A stretch of 38,434 nt of DNA, from assembly GCA_903885605.1 (NCBI GenBank), contig CAISJD010000161.1, forward strand, positions 1 through 38,434. The letters run 5' to 3'. Under the pieces are notes generated by a model. It had not been told where the DNA came from and did no database searches. It was given only the letters and a program-made list of their open reading frames with translations. Origin of the DNA: an uncultured Chthonomonas sp. Its GTDB lineage: Bacteria; Armatimonadota; Chthonomonadetes; Chthonomonadales; CAJBBX01. Both the position numbers and the translations under genes were made by a program. Shown here in pieces: positions 26,989 to 34,279 of the stretch. Position 1 is the first letter of the stretch. Each line of letters starts with the position of its first letter.

Positions 26989-28065
26989 CTATGCCTCCCG
27001 TCGGCCGCAACCGTCCAGCAGGCGGCGCGCCTGCTCCTCGTCGCGTGCCCAGGTCATGATGAAGAGGCCCTCGGGCCCCACGGCGTCGATGAGCGGCTCC
27101 ACCTCGTCCACTGTGGCGCCCACGACCTGCACGGCCTTGCCTCCGGCCTTGATGCGCCGGTAGAGGTCGTACCACTCGGGCGAGCCGCCCCCGGGTCGGC
27201 CCGACTGCGGGGTCCACTCGATGGCATCGAGCGCGTCGATGGCAAGCAGGTTGTCCAGCTGCGGCAAGGCGTTGGTGCCGTCTAGATGGGAGAGGCTGTA
27301 GTCGAGCCTGCGGCACTGATCCGACAGGGCGGGCTGCACGAAGCGCCGGAACGCGGCCGGGCTCAGAGCGCAGGCCAGATCGCACTGGACCTTGGCGGTG
27401 CGGCCCGGACCCCAGATGGCGAAGGCGCCCCAGGCGTTGCCGCCCGCGCCGTCGTCAACCCAGGGGCGCATGGCCTCGAAGGCTTCGAACCAGAGCTCGT
27501 TGATCGCCTCGATGTTCCGCTCGACCCACCGGGGCCGGTCGGCCATGTCGAACAGGACCTCCTCGTTGCCCCGGAGCTGCGCCAGGGTGTCGAGGTTCTC
27601 GATGAGGTCGGGCATGCCGACGAGGTAGCGGCCCCGGTTGGCCTCCTGCGCGGCACGCAACAGCGCGAAGTGGCGCTCCCACCAGGCGCACGCGGGGTCC
27701 AGGGCTAGCGGGCGATCCAGTTCTGCGTCGGTGATGCTGGGCTCGTACCAGACCGTGACATCGTCATAGTGGCCCACGCCGCCCATGAGCAAGCCCAGGC
27801 TACCGGGTCCGATATCGGTGGAGAAGATGGGCAGCGCAACGCCGCCGAAGAAGGTGGCGGCCATGTGGTGCAGCTGTTGCGCGACCCGGTAGGCCGGCGA
27901 GAGCCAGCGCTCGTCCAAGCCGACGGACGGCGGAGCCGGGAAGCCGGCGATGGCTTTGTCGCGCGGCGCGGTGATGTGGAGCGCAAGCCCTTCGCGACGC
28001 CACCAGGCGAGGAGGTCGCACCTGGCCGCCTCGACATCGGACTTGAACAGAGCGTCAGGCACCAT
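26989..28065 (-). CDS. Divergent URO-D-like protein lacking the His-x-Cys cysteine
   Basis: A 358-residue soluble protein that looks like a distant URO-D-fold member, judged from its length, the SHLDGTNALPQLDNLL segment (259-274) in the position of the metal-site loop, and the C-terminal layout. The usual Cys-Gly is Asp-Gly here (His260, Asp262), so a classical zinc-thiolate site is missing. It may bind substrate, use another metal arrangement, or be a non-catalytic partner of the coupled URO-D protein 4 bp downstream. ATG at 28065 is chosen because a GGAG lies about 6 bp upstream and the 22-residue upward extension to 28131 runs through a hairpin and is not conserved-looking. It is the first gene after the corrinoid protein. 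Confidence 0.68.
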   Translation of the reverse strand: MVPDALFKSDVEAARCDLLAWWRREGLALHITAPRDKAIAGFPAPPSVGLDERWLSPAYRVAQQLHHMAATFFGGVALPIFSTDIGPGSLGLLMGGVGHYDDVTVWYEPSITDAELDRPLALDPACAWWERHFALLRAAQEANRGRYLVGMPDLIENLDTLAQLRGNEEVLFDMADRPRWVERNIEAINELWFEAFEAMRPWVDDGAGGNAWGAFAIWGPGRTAKVQCDLACALSPAAFRRFVQPALSDQCRRLDYSLSHLDGTNALPQLDNLLAIDALDAIEWTPQSGRPGGGSPEWYDLYRRIKAGGKAVQVVGATVDEVEPLIDAVGPEGLFIMTWARDEEQARRLLDGCGRREA

Positions 28066-28097
28066 GGGCGGCTCCGTGGCTTCGCGCAGATAGCAGA

Positions 28098-28129
28098 GCG
28101 CCGCGCCCCAGATCGGAGGGGCGCGGCGC
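28098..28129 (-). repeat. Perfect 12-bp stem-loop between the corrinoid gene and the next gene
   Basis: Bases 28098-28109 are the exact reverse complement of 28118-28129, with an 8-nt loop. The stem is all G/C. On the transcribed minus strand there is no T run after it (TCTGCTATC), so it does not look like a full intrinsic terminator. It sits 78 bp after the corrinoid gene stop and 33 bp before the next start, where it could act as a partial terminator or an RNA-stabilising element. Confidence 0.6.
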
Positions 28130-28144
28130 AATGACCAGCGCTGT

Positions 28145-28182
28145 CGAACGCGGCACTAAGGGCGCGATCGGCGAACGCGGCA
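28145..28182. repeat. Pair of 11-bp direct repeats in the same spacer
   Basis: CGAACGCGGCA occurs at 28145-28155 and again at 28172-28182, 27 bp apart (about 2.5 helical turns), in the 141-bp spacer downstream of the corrinoid protein gene. They could be a regulator-binding pair or chance similarity in GC-rich DNA. Confidence 0.4.
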
Positions 28183-28206
28183 TGTATAGATGGGCCTGAG
28201 CTCGAT

Positions 28207-28839
28207 CTAGACTAGGAGCTGTCGGGCGATCCGGACGGCGCCGCTGGCGTTGTCACTGAACCCGTCGGCTCCGATCTCATCGGCGAACCGCTGGGTCACA
28301 GGAGCGCCGCCGATCATGACCTTGACCTTGCCCTTGAGGCCGGCCTGGTCAATGGCGTCCACGGTGGTCTTCATGCCGGGCATAGTGGTCGTCAGGAGGG
28401 CGGACATGGCGATCACGTCGGCGCCCTTCTCCCTGGCGGCCTCGACGAACTTCTCCGGGGAGACATCGACGCCCAGGTCGATAATGTCGAACCCACCACC
28501 CTCGAGCATGGCGGCGACGAGGTTCTTGCCGATGTCGTGGAGGTCGCCGCGGACCGTGCCGATGGCAACCTTTCCGGCCGACTTGGCGCCGGCAGCGACG
28601 AGCTTGGGTCGGATCAGCTCCAGGGCGCCCTTCATGGCGCGAGCGGCGATCAGAAGCTCGGGAACGAAGTACTCGTTGGCCTCGAAGAGGCGACCCACTT
28701 CGTCCATAGCCGGGATCATGTACTTGGCGAGGAGCTCCTGCGGGTCAGCGCCCTCATCGAGTGCGGTCTGCACGAGGGACTTGGCCTTCGGTGCGTCGCC
28801 GTCAAGTACGGCAGTGTACAGTTCTTGCAAGTCTGTCAT
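28207..28839 (-). CDS. Methyltransferase cognate corrinoid protein (MtbC/MttC/MtaC-like)
   Basis: A 210-residue free-standing cobalamin-binding protein. The N-terminal four-helix cap (about 1-85) is followed by a Rossmann B12-binding domain: RGDLHDIGKN has the D-x-H-x-x-G signature with His101 as lower axial cobalt ligand; SALLTTTM and GGAPVT are the following nucleotide-loop segments. Such proteins shuttle methyl groups between a substrate-specific methyltransferase and a second one that passes them to a thiol or tetrahydrofolate. An AAGGAT site precedes the ATG by about 9 bp. It lies between a ferredoxin gene and URO-D-family genes, the partners expected for this role. Length and motifs are complete. 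Confidence 0.95.
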   Translation of the reverse strand: MTDLQELYTAVLDGDAPKAKSLVQTALDEGADPQELLAKYMIPAMDEVGRLFEANEYFVPELLIAARAMKGALELIRPKLVAAGAKSAGKVAIGTVRGDLHDIGKNLVAAMLEGGGFDIIDLGVDVSPEKFVEAAREKGADVIAMSALLTTTMPGMKTTVDAIDQAGLKGKVKVMIGGAPVTQRFADEIGADGFSDNASGAVRIARQLLV

Positions 28840-28881
28840 CGCATTGCCATCCTTATGGATTGGTGATTTGGGCTCGCCGGC

Positions 28882-29148
28882 CTAGCCTCTCGGGAACCGA
28901 TCCGGATGAAGATCGGCCGATCTCCCGATGAGTACGTCCTCGTCCTGCTCTATGTCGGGGTCCGTTTCGACGGCCCCAACCGGGCAAATCGCGGCGCACC
29001 GCGATGCGTCATTGAAACCGAAACACTCCGTGCACATGCTGGAGTCGATCACTACCGCGCCATCCACCTCGGTGATACCACCGTTTGGGCACTCAGATAT
29101 GCACACGCCGCATACAATGCAGCGTTCGTCATTGATGCGCCTTGCCAT
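28882..29148 (-). CDS. 2[4Fe-4S] ferredoxin, YfhL/Chromatium type
   Basis: An 88-residue small electron carrier. The first cluster is held by Cys10, Cys13 and Cys16, with Cys20 belonging to the second. The second motif is Cys39-x2-Cys42-x8-Cys51-x3-Cys55, and the eight-residue insertion between cysteines is the hallmark of the low-potential Allochromatium/YfhL ferredoxins. The tail is acidic and includes DPDIEQDED. ATG at 29148 starts right at the ferredoxin fold; a GGGAG lies 11 bp upstream. It precedes the corrinoid protein gene by 42 bp. Corrinoid proteins need very low-potential electrons to rescue oxidised Co(II), so electron supply for reactivation is a good inference. Base composition here is lower in GC (about 57 percent in one 60-bp line) than in its neighbours. 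Confidence 0.9.
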   Translation of the reverse strand: MARRINDERCIVCGVCISECPNGGITEVDGAVVIDSSMCTECFGFNDASRCAAICPVGAVETDPDIEQDEDVLIGRSADLHPDRFPRG

Positions 29149-29283
29149 GCTTGCTGCAACTCCCGGGCCGTGGCCCTCGCCAGAGCACACTGCCTGCTGC
29201 TAAGAGTTCCACACGCATCCGGGATTCCCTCCATGGTTTGGGAGAATGACCGGAATACGCCCTGATAGCTACACCAGACCGAT

Positions 29284-31800
29284 TCACGGGCGGCCAACTC
29301 GGTAATGCCTAAGTACCCGTGACGCGGACTTGATGGTGCCTGCCGCCGGCGCCGCCTGCCGCCAGGGCAGAGTATACCCAATGCCCGGGATCACGTCGAA
29401 GGCATCGTCCGCCGCCCACGCCTCGCATTCCGGATGGAGGCAGACGCCCCATGCGAAGGTGTCCGACGTGACGACCAGCTGGGTGTCGACTACGGCTGAC
29501 CGAATCTCCGATGGGACGAACTCAAGATCGCCGAACCGGGCCAGGAAGAGCCGATCCGCCGCCGCCGTGCCGTCACCCACGTCGGCCCTCGCGAAGGCGC
29601 CGCAGCGCGTGAGCCCCCGGGCCTCCATGGCCGAGACGGGCAACGCCGCCACGCAGGAGGCCGAGTTCGGGGACACGGTGGCGCAGACCGTCTCGTCCAC
29701 CGGCAGGCCGCCCGCCAGACCGAAGACGCCGAAGCGGACCTCGCCGCTCCACCTCGCCTGCGTCTCGTTAACCAGGTAGACGCGCACCTCGTCGCCCTCA
29801 TGCGCCAGGACGACGATGACGGGCGCGAAGGCACGGCGCACGGGGTGATAGGCCAGCTTGGGCCGCAGGTAGTAGTCGACAATGGTCCAGCCGTGCGTCA
29901 CGGGCCATGAGTCGTTGTACATCCAGAAGATGGCCGATGCGCTGCTGAACATGCGGCGGCGGTAGTTGCGAATGTACTCGGAGAGCCCCTCGGCCTGCAG
30001 CATGCCGCTGAGGAGGGCATAGTCGGCCATCGTCAGGGCATCGTGGCTGAGGCCGGTCCAGAGCTGCAGCGTCTGGTAGGCGCGGCCGAGTTCGCCGGGC
30101 TGCGAGGCACGGATGGCCAGCGGGTTGTCGTGGTGCGCCCAGGACGAAGAGAGCACGCGGCGGTCCGCCTCGGGCAGGAAGTCGCGGAGCGTGGCCAGAC
30201 CCGTAGCGCCCAGGACGCCGCCCTCGTTGGGGAAACGATCCACGTAGTCGCGGTACTGCCAGAAGTCGGCCGGGCCGGGCTTCATGATGGAGACGCCCCA
30301 GGGGTGCTGGTCACCCACGACGGGATCGTTCGGGTCGCGGTAGTCCGGTGAGTAGGGCGAGCTGATCCAGTAGACGCGGGTCGGGTCCTCGCGCGCCGCC
30401 AGCCGTGGCAGGTAGAGGTGGAACATGGCGTAGTGCGGGTGGGCGGGGCGCATGCCGGCATAGCCCCAGCCATGGTCGCCCCACTCGATCTCATTGCTCC
30501 CGCACCAGACCACGAGGCTGGGATGGTGCATCCGCCGGCGCATGGCCTCGGTGACCTCGGCCTCCACCTCGCGCACGAAGTCGGGATCATCGCCGGGATA
30601 CTGGGCGCAGGCGAAGCCGAGATCGTGCCAGATCAGGATGCCCGCTTCGTCGCAGGCATCGCAGACCACCTCGGGCGCGTAGATGCCGCCGCCCCAGACG
30701 CGGAGCGTGTTGAAGTTGGCCTCCACGGCGCGGTCGACCAGCTCGCGGTAGGTCTCGTCGCTCACCGTGTCGTGGTAGAGGTCGGCGGGAACCCAGTTGC
30801 CGCCCTTGCAGAAGATCGGCCGATCATTGATCCGGAGGATGCAGTAGCTGCCCGTCACAGGGTGCGCCGACTGGTCGATCTCCACCTTGCGGACGCCAAA
30901 GCGCCGCGCGCATACGGCGCTCTCGCCTCCGGAGGTCCAGGTGACCCTGGCGTCGTAGAGCGCCTGCTCGCCGTGCCCGCGCGGCCACCAGAGCCGGGGC
31001 TGGTCAAGGCGCAACACGGCCTCCGCCACGGAGCCGCCGGGCTGCACGGTGACGGCGGCCTCTGCCGCGAGGCCATCGACCTCGAGCCGCAGGAGGCCCT
31101 CGGCGGGCTCAGCGCCGGTCCAGAGGAGGGAGACGCGGGCCGTCACTTCCGCCGAGGCCAAATCCGACGATGCGGCGGCGGCCACCCAGCAGCGCTCCAC
31201 CAGCGGCGCGGCGGCGTACTCCAGCCGGACGCCGCCGGTGATGCCCACATTCATGAGGCGCGGGTGCCAGTCCCAGCCGCACTGGTGCTGCGCCTTGCGG
31301 ATCAGCGGCCGCCGCGTCATGCGCGCGGGCCAGTCCGCGCCGTAGCCGGAGACAGGCTTGTCATTCAGGGCGTGCAGACCCGTTTCGACCAGCACGACCA
31401 CCTGGTTCTCGCCGGAACGCAGGGCCTGGGTCACCTCGAACCGCGCGGAGCGATGGGCCGAGATATGGGTCCCCACCTGCGCGCCGTTCACGAAGACGGT
31501 GGCGGCCGCCTCAAGCGTCTCAAAGCAGAGCCACGCCGGCTGCCCGACAGCCTCCTCGGGGAGGTCAAAGGTGCGGCGCAGGGACCAGAACTGCTCCTCG
31601 ACCCACCGGGCCTTCAGGCTGTTAAGGCCGATGCGGGGATCGTCGATGTACCCTAGCCGCTCCAGCGAGGCATGGATCGTGCCGGGAACGTCCACCGGCA
31701 GGGGGCACTGGCCCTCCAGGTTCGGGCCCGCCATGTACTCGGGCGCATCCTCGGTGAAGACGGCCTGCCACACCCCATCCAAATTGATCGATCCGCTCAT
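29284..31800 (-). CDS. Beta-mannosidase-like glycoside hydrolase, family 2
   Basis: An 838-residue GH2 enzyme with the beta-mannosidase layout: sugar-binding jelly roll (about 1-195), two immunoglobulin-like domains, TIM barrel (about 330-620) and C-terminal sandwiches. Key segments are KAQHQCGWDWHPRLMNVG near 170-187, GGNWVPADL, RVWGGGIYAPE, the acid/base Glu437 in WCGSNEIEW, and a likely nucleophile Glu526 in RFPNEGG. No signal peptide is present, so it acts inside the cell. Two ATGs are adjacent (31803 and 31800); the second has better spacing from GGAGG, which is one base before the first. It starts the leftward run and is divergent from the GH172 gene. Beta-mannose is the likely product; other GH2 activities are possible. 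Confidence 0.9.
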   Translation of the reverse strand: MSGSINLDGVWQAVFTEDAPEYMAGPNLEGQCPLPVDVPGTIHASLERLGYIDDPRIGLNSLKARWVEEQFWSLRRTFDLPEEAVGQPAWLCFETLEAAATVFVNGAQVGTHISAHRSARFEVTQALRSGENQVVVLVETGLHALNDKPVSGYGADWPARMTRRPLIRKAQHQCGWDWHPRLMNVGITGGVRLEYAAAPLVERCWVAAAASSDLASAEVTARVSLLWTGAEPAEGLLRLEVDGLAAEAAVTVQPGGSVAEAVLRLDQPRLWWPRGHGEQALYDARVTWTSGGESAVCARRFGVRKVEIDQSAHPVTGSYCILRINDRPIFCKGGNWVPADLYHDTVSDETYRELVDRAVEANFNTLRVWGGGIYAPEVVCDACDEAGILIWHDLGFACAQYPGDDPDFVREVEAEVTEAMRRRMHHPSLVVWCGSNEIEWGDHGWGYAGMRPAHPHYAMFHLYLPRLAAREDPTRVYWISSPYSPDYRDPNDPVVGDQHPWGVSIMKPGPADFWQYRDYVDRFPNEGGVLGATGLATLRDFLPEADRRVLSSSWAHHDNPLAIRASQPGELGRAYQTLQLWTGLSHDALTMADYALLSGMLQAEGLSEYIRNYRRRMFSSASAIFWMYNDSWPVTHGWTIVDYYLRPKLAYHPVRRAFAPVIVVLAHEGDEVRVYLVNETQARWSGEVRFGVFGLAGGLPVDETVCATVSPNSASCVAALPVSAMEARGLTRCGAFARADVGDGTAAADRLFLARFGDLEFVPSEIRSAVVDTQLVVTSDTFAWGVCLHPECEAWAADDAFDVIPGIGYTLPWRQAAPAAGTIKSASRVLRHYRVGRP

Positions 31801-31881
31801 CATGCCTCCCAGTCGGTCCCTTGCCGGTCCTCACGGTGTTTGGCCGCGGGGGGCGCGGATTCCTCCAACACAACAGGACAA

Positions 31882-31899
31882 CGGGGCGAACGGGGCGAA
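31882..31899. repeat. Tandem 9-bp repeat in the divergent GH2/GH172 spacer
   Basis: CGGGGCGAA is repeated exactly at 31882-31890 and 31891-31899, about midway in the 156-bp spacer between the two divergent genes. A tandem pair in a shared promoter region could be an operator. No good -35/-10 pair is recognisable on either strand in this spacer. Confidence 0.35.
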
Positions 31900-31959
31900 T
31901 ATGGCCATGACCAGCAACCAGCGCAGAACCTAAGCCGTCTGCGCCTCAGGAGTGATCGC

Positions 31960-33624
31960 ATGAACTGCCTTTCCGGGCCTCTGGGCGAGTTGGCCCTGCC
32001 GATGGCCGGCCGCAACCGCCGCATTTCCAGCAACGAGCAACCGAACTGGCAGGACGGCAACTTCGACATGACCCGGCTGGCGCCGGGCGAGACGTTCGAG
32101 CTGCCCACACTCAAGGGCCCCGGCGTCATCACGCACATCTGGATGACGAGCCATGCCGGCGGCGTGAATGAGCTGAACGCCCTGAGCCTGCGCATCTACT
32201 GGGACGGCGACGAGACGCCGGCCGTGGAGGCGCCGTTGGGCGACTTCTTCGCCGTGGGGCACGGGCGTCCGGCCACGGTGGAGAGCATCCCGGTGCAGGT
32301 CTCACCCACCGGTAGCCTGACCTGCTACTGGCGGATGCCTTTCCGCGAGTCGGCCCGGATCGTCATCCGCAACGACAGCATGGACCGTTCGACCGGGCTC
32401 TACTGGCAGGTGGATTGGGTGGAGGTGCATGAACTGCCGACCGAGACGATGCACTTCCACGCCCAGTACCGGCAAGAGCATCCCGCGGCTCCGGGTGACT
32501 ACCTGATCGCCGACATCGAGGGTGCCGGCGCCTACGTGGGCACCGTCATGTCCGTTACCATGGCCCAGGACGGCTGGTTCGGCGAAGGCGACGACTTCTT
32601 CTACATCGACGGCGAGACCGTTCCCAGCCTGCAGGGCACCGGGTCGGAGGACTACTTCAACGACGCCTGGGGCTTCCGCCCGCGATGCAGCGCCTGGTTC
32701 GGGCAGCCGCGCTGGGAGGGCTGGTCGGCCGGTGACGGCGGCGTCTGCTACCGGTGGCATGTGCTGGACCCGGTGCGGTTCAGCGCGTCGCTCCGCTTCA
32801 CTATCGAGCACAAGGGCAACTGCGCCGAGTCGGAGGACGGCTTCTTCATCGAGCGGCCGGACTTCCTTTCGTCCGTCGCCTTCTGGTACCAGGCCGGACC
32901 TGCGAAGCGCTTCGCCGACCTGCCCGGATGGCCTGAGCGGCGTGTGCCCTGGCAGGAGATCCACCTTCTCACCTCGTTGCGTTCGGCGCGTGCCACAGGG
33001 AGCGCCTCGCCGCAGGTGCGGACGCTGGGCTTCTTCGGCGGCACGCCCGTGCTCCACTGGCCGAACACCGAGCCAGGGGCCCGGCTGGTGACGCCCATCG
33101 CCGTGGAGCGCGCAGGGCGGCACGCCATCCGGCTGACGACGTGGAAGGCGCCCGGCTTCGGCGAGTACGCCGTGGAGATCGATGGCCAGCGCCTGCCAGT
33201 CACGCTGGACCTGAACGCGGCCGAACCGGCGTCGGTGGACCTGCTGCTGGGCGTCCACACGATGGACGAGGGCATCCACCTTCTCACCTTCGAGGCGGTG
33301 GGCGCCACGTCCGGGCCCATCGCGCTGGAGTTGCTGCGGCTCCTCTGCCTGCCGCCGGAGACCGGCCGCGCCGTGAAGAACGACAACGAGGCGCACTTCA
33401 TCCGGCTGGGCATCGGGCGCGCGCTCTACGCGTACCGGCTGGCCTACGGGACGCTGCCTGCGTCGCTCGAGGCCATGGTGGAGTTGGGCATCATGGAGCC
33501 GCGCTACCTGGCCGACGAGAACGGCCACACGCTGGCGCAACGGCCCCATGACGACCGGTTCGAGGTGGTCAGCGAGCAGGGGAACTGGACGCATAGCTGG
33601 CAGGGCCTGGACGCCCGGCGGTAG
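31960..33624 (+). CDS. DUF2961/GH172-family protein with an unusual C-terminal extension
   Basis: A 554-residue protein of the DUF2961 family, now known as GH172, whose characterised members act on fructofuranosides and arabinofuranosides. Hallmarks are NWQDGNFDM-like N-terminal residues, GPGVITHIWMT (54-64), and GTGSEDYFNDAWGF (226-239) with conserved Glu230. A beta-rich domain follows. The last 70 residues (about 485-554) differ: an RLGIGRALYAYRLAYGTLP segment resembles the soluble part of type II secretion pseudopilins. No signal peptide is visible. ATG at 31960 is chosen because AGGAG lies 7 bp upstream; the frame stays open much further but runs antisense into the GH2 gene. Its sugar substrate probably relates to that of the adjacent hydrolases. 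Confidence 0.85.
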   Translation: MNCLSGPLGELALPMAGRNRRISSNEQPNWQDGNFDMTRLAPGETFELPTLKGPGVITHIWMTSHAGGVNELNALSLRIYWDGDETPAVEAPLGDFFAVGHGRPATVESIPVQVSPTGSLTCYWRMPFRESARIVIRNDSMDRSTGLYWQVDWVEVHELPTETMHFHAQYRQEHPAAPGDYLIADIEGAGAYVGTVMSVTMAQDGWFGEGDDFFYIDGETVPSLQGTGSEDYFNDAWGFRPRCSAWFGQPRWEGWSAGDGGVCYRWHVLDPVRFSASLRFTIEHKGNCAESEDGFFIERPDFLSSVAFWYQAGPAKRFADLPGWPERRVPWQEIHLLTSLRSARATGSASPQVRTLGFFGGTPVLHWPNTEPGARLVTPIAVERAGRHAIRLTTWKAPGFGEYAVEIDGQRLPVTLDLNAAEPASVDLLLGVHTMDEGIHLLTFEAVGATSGPIALELLRLLCLPPETGRAVKNDNEAHFIRLGIGRALYAYRLAYGTLPASLEAMVELGIMEPRYLADENGHTLAQRPHDDRFEVVSEQGNWTHSWQGLDARR

Positions 33625-33658
33625 CCCGGCACCGGCCATTGGGCCGCCCCTGGGCGCG

Positions 33659-34279
33659 TTACTCGGCGGGCTTCATGGGGCGGCCATTGGCGGTCATCAG
33701 GTCGGCGATGGCGCGCATGACCTGAGCCATCATCTCCTCACGCCCGACCTCGGGAGAGAAGACGATCGGCGGGCCGAAGGCCACGGTGATCTGCGTGGGC
33801 TTCAGGCGCTTGGCTCCCGGCGGCCACATGGCCTCGGGGCCGATGAGGGCGCAGGGCACGACCGGGGCGCCCGACTTCTGGACGATGAGCGCCAAGCCGC
33901 CTTCCGCCGGCTGCAGGTTGCCGTCGGGGCTGCGAGTGCCCTCGGGGAAAAGCACCAGGCCCATGGTGCCCTTCAGCACGGCCAGCGCTTGACGGATCGC
34001 CGCACGGTCGGCCGCGTCGCGATGGACGGGGAAAGCGTGGCAGCGATCCATGAACCAGCCCAACACGGGCGACTTCCAGAGGTCGTGGCGGGCCATGTAG
34101 GAGCACTCGCGCTTGATGCAGGAGCCCACCAGCGGCGGGTCGAGGTAGCTGACGTGGTTTGACGCCACGATGAAGGGGCCGGTCGTCGGGATGTTCGAGT
34201 GCCCGATAACCCGCGTGCGCCCGACGATCTTGTAGAAGACCTTGGAGGCGGCCCAGCACATCCTGTAGCCGAAGGTCAT
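33659..34279 (-). CDS. plsC: 1-acyl-sn-glycerol-3-phosphate acyltransferase
   Basis: A 206-residue membrane-associated acyltransferase that makes phosphatidic acid from lysophosphatidic acid in phospholipid synthesis. The catalytic motif NHVSYLD provides His42 and Asp47 (H-x4-D), and FPEGTRS (111-117) binds the glycerol phosphate. An N-terminal hydrophobic stretch probably anchors it to the membrane. Its ATG overlaps the cmk stop by 4 bp, an arrangement also common in other bacteria where cmk and plsC are adjacent. It is the last gene of the leftward recO operon and converges on the GH172 gene 34 bp away. Confidence 0.95.
   Translation of the reverse strand: MTFGYRMCWAASKVFYKIVGRTRVIGHSNIPTTGPFIVASNHVSYLDPPLVGSCIKRECSYMARHDLWKSPVLGWFMDRCHAFPVHRDAADRAAIRQALAVLKGTMGLVLFPEGTRSPDGNLQPAEGGLALIVQKSGAPVVPCALIGPEAMWPPGAKRLKPTQITVAFGPPIVFSPEVGREEMMAQVMRAIADLMTANGRPMKPAE

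Noticed and set aside
22275-28065. URO-D proteins as haem-biosynthesis HemE enzymes
   Set aside because: None has the HemE N-terminal substrate-binding signature, no other haem gene is nearby, and metal-site motifs and neighbours fit methyltransferases better.
28066-28131. 22-residue extension of the third URO-D-like protein
   Set aside because: It would be translated through a perfect 12-bp hairpin, and a ribosome site precedes the ATG at 28065.
31672-31959. N-terminal extension of the GH172 gene
   Set aside because: It runs antisense into the GH2 gene and has no family similarity; AGGAG and ATG at 31960 give the standard start.
33625-33658. Terminator between GH172 and plsC
   Set aside because: Only a 5-bp CGGCC/GGCCG stem can be drawn, with no T run on either strand; not enough to call.
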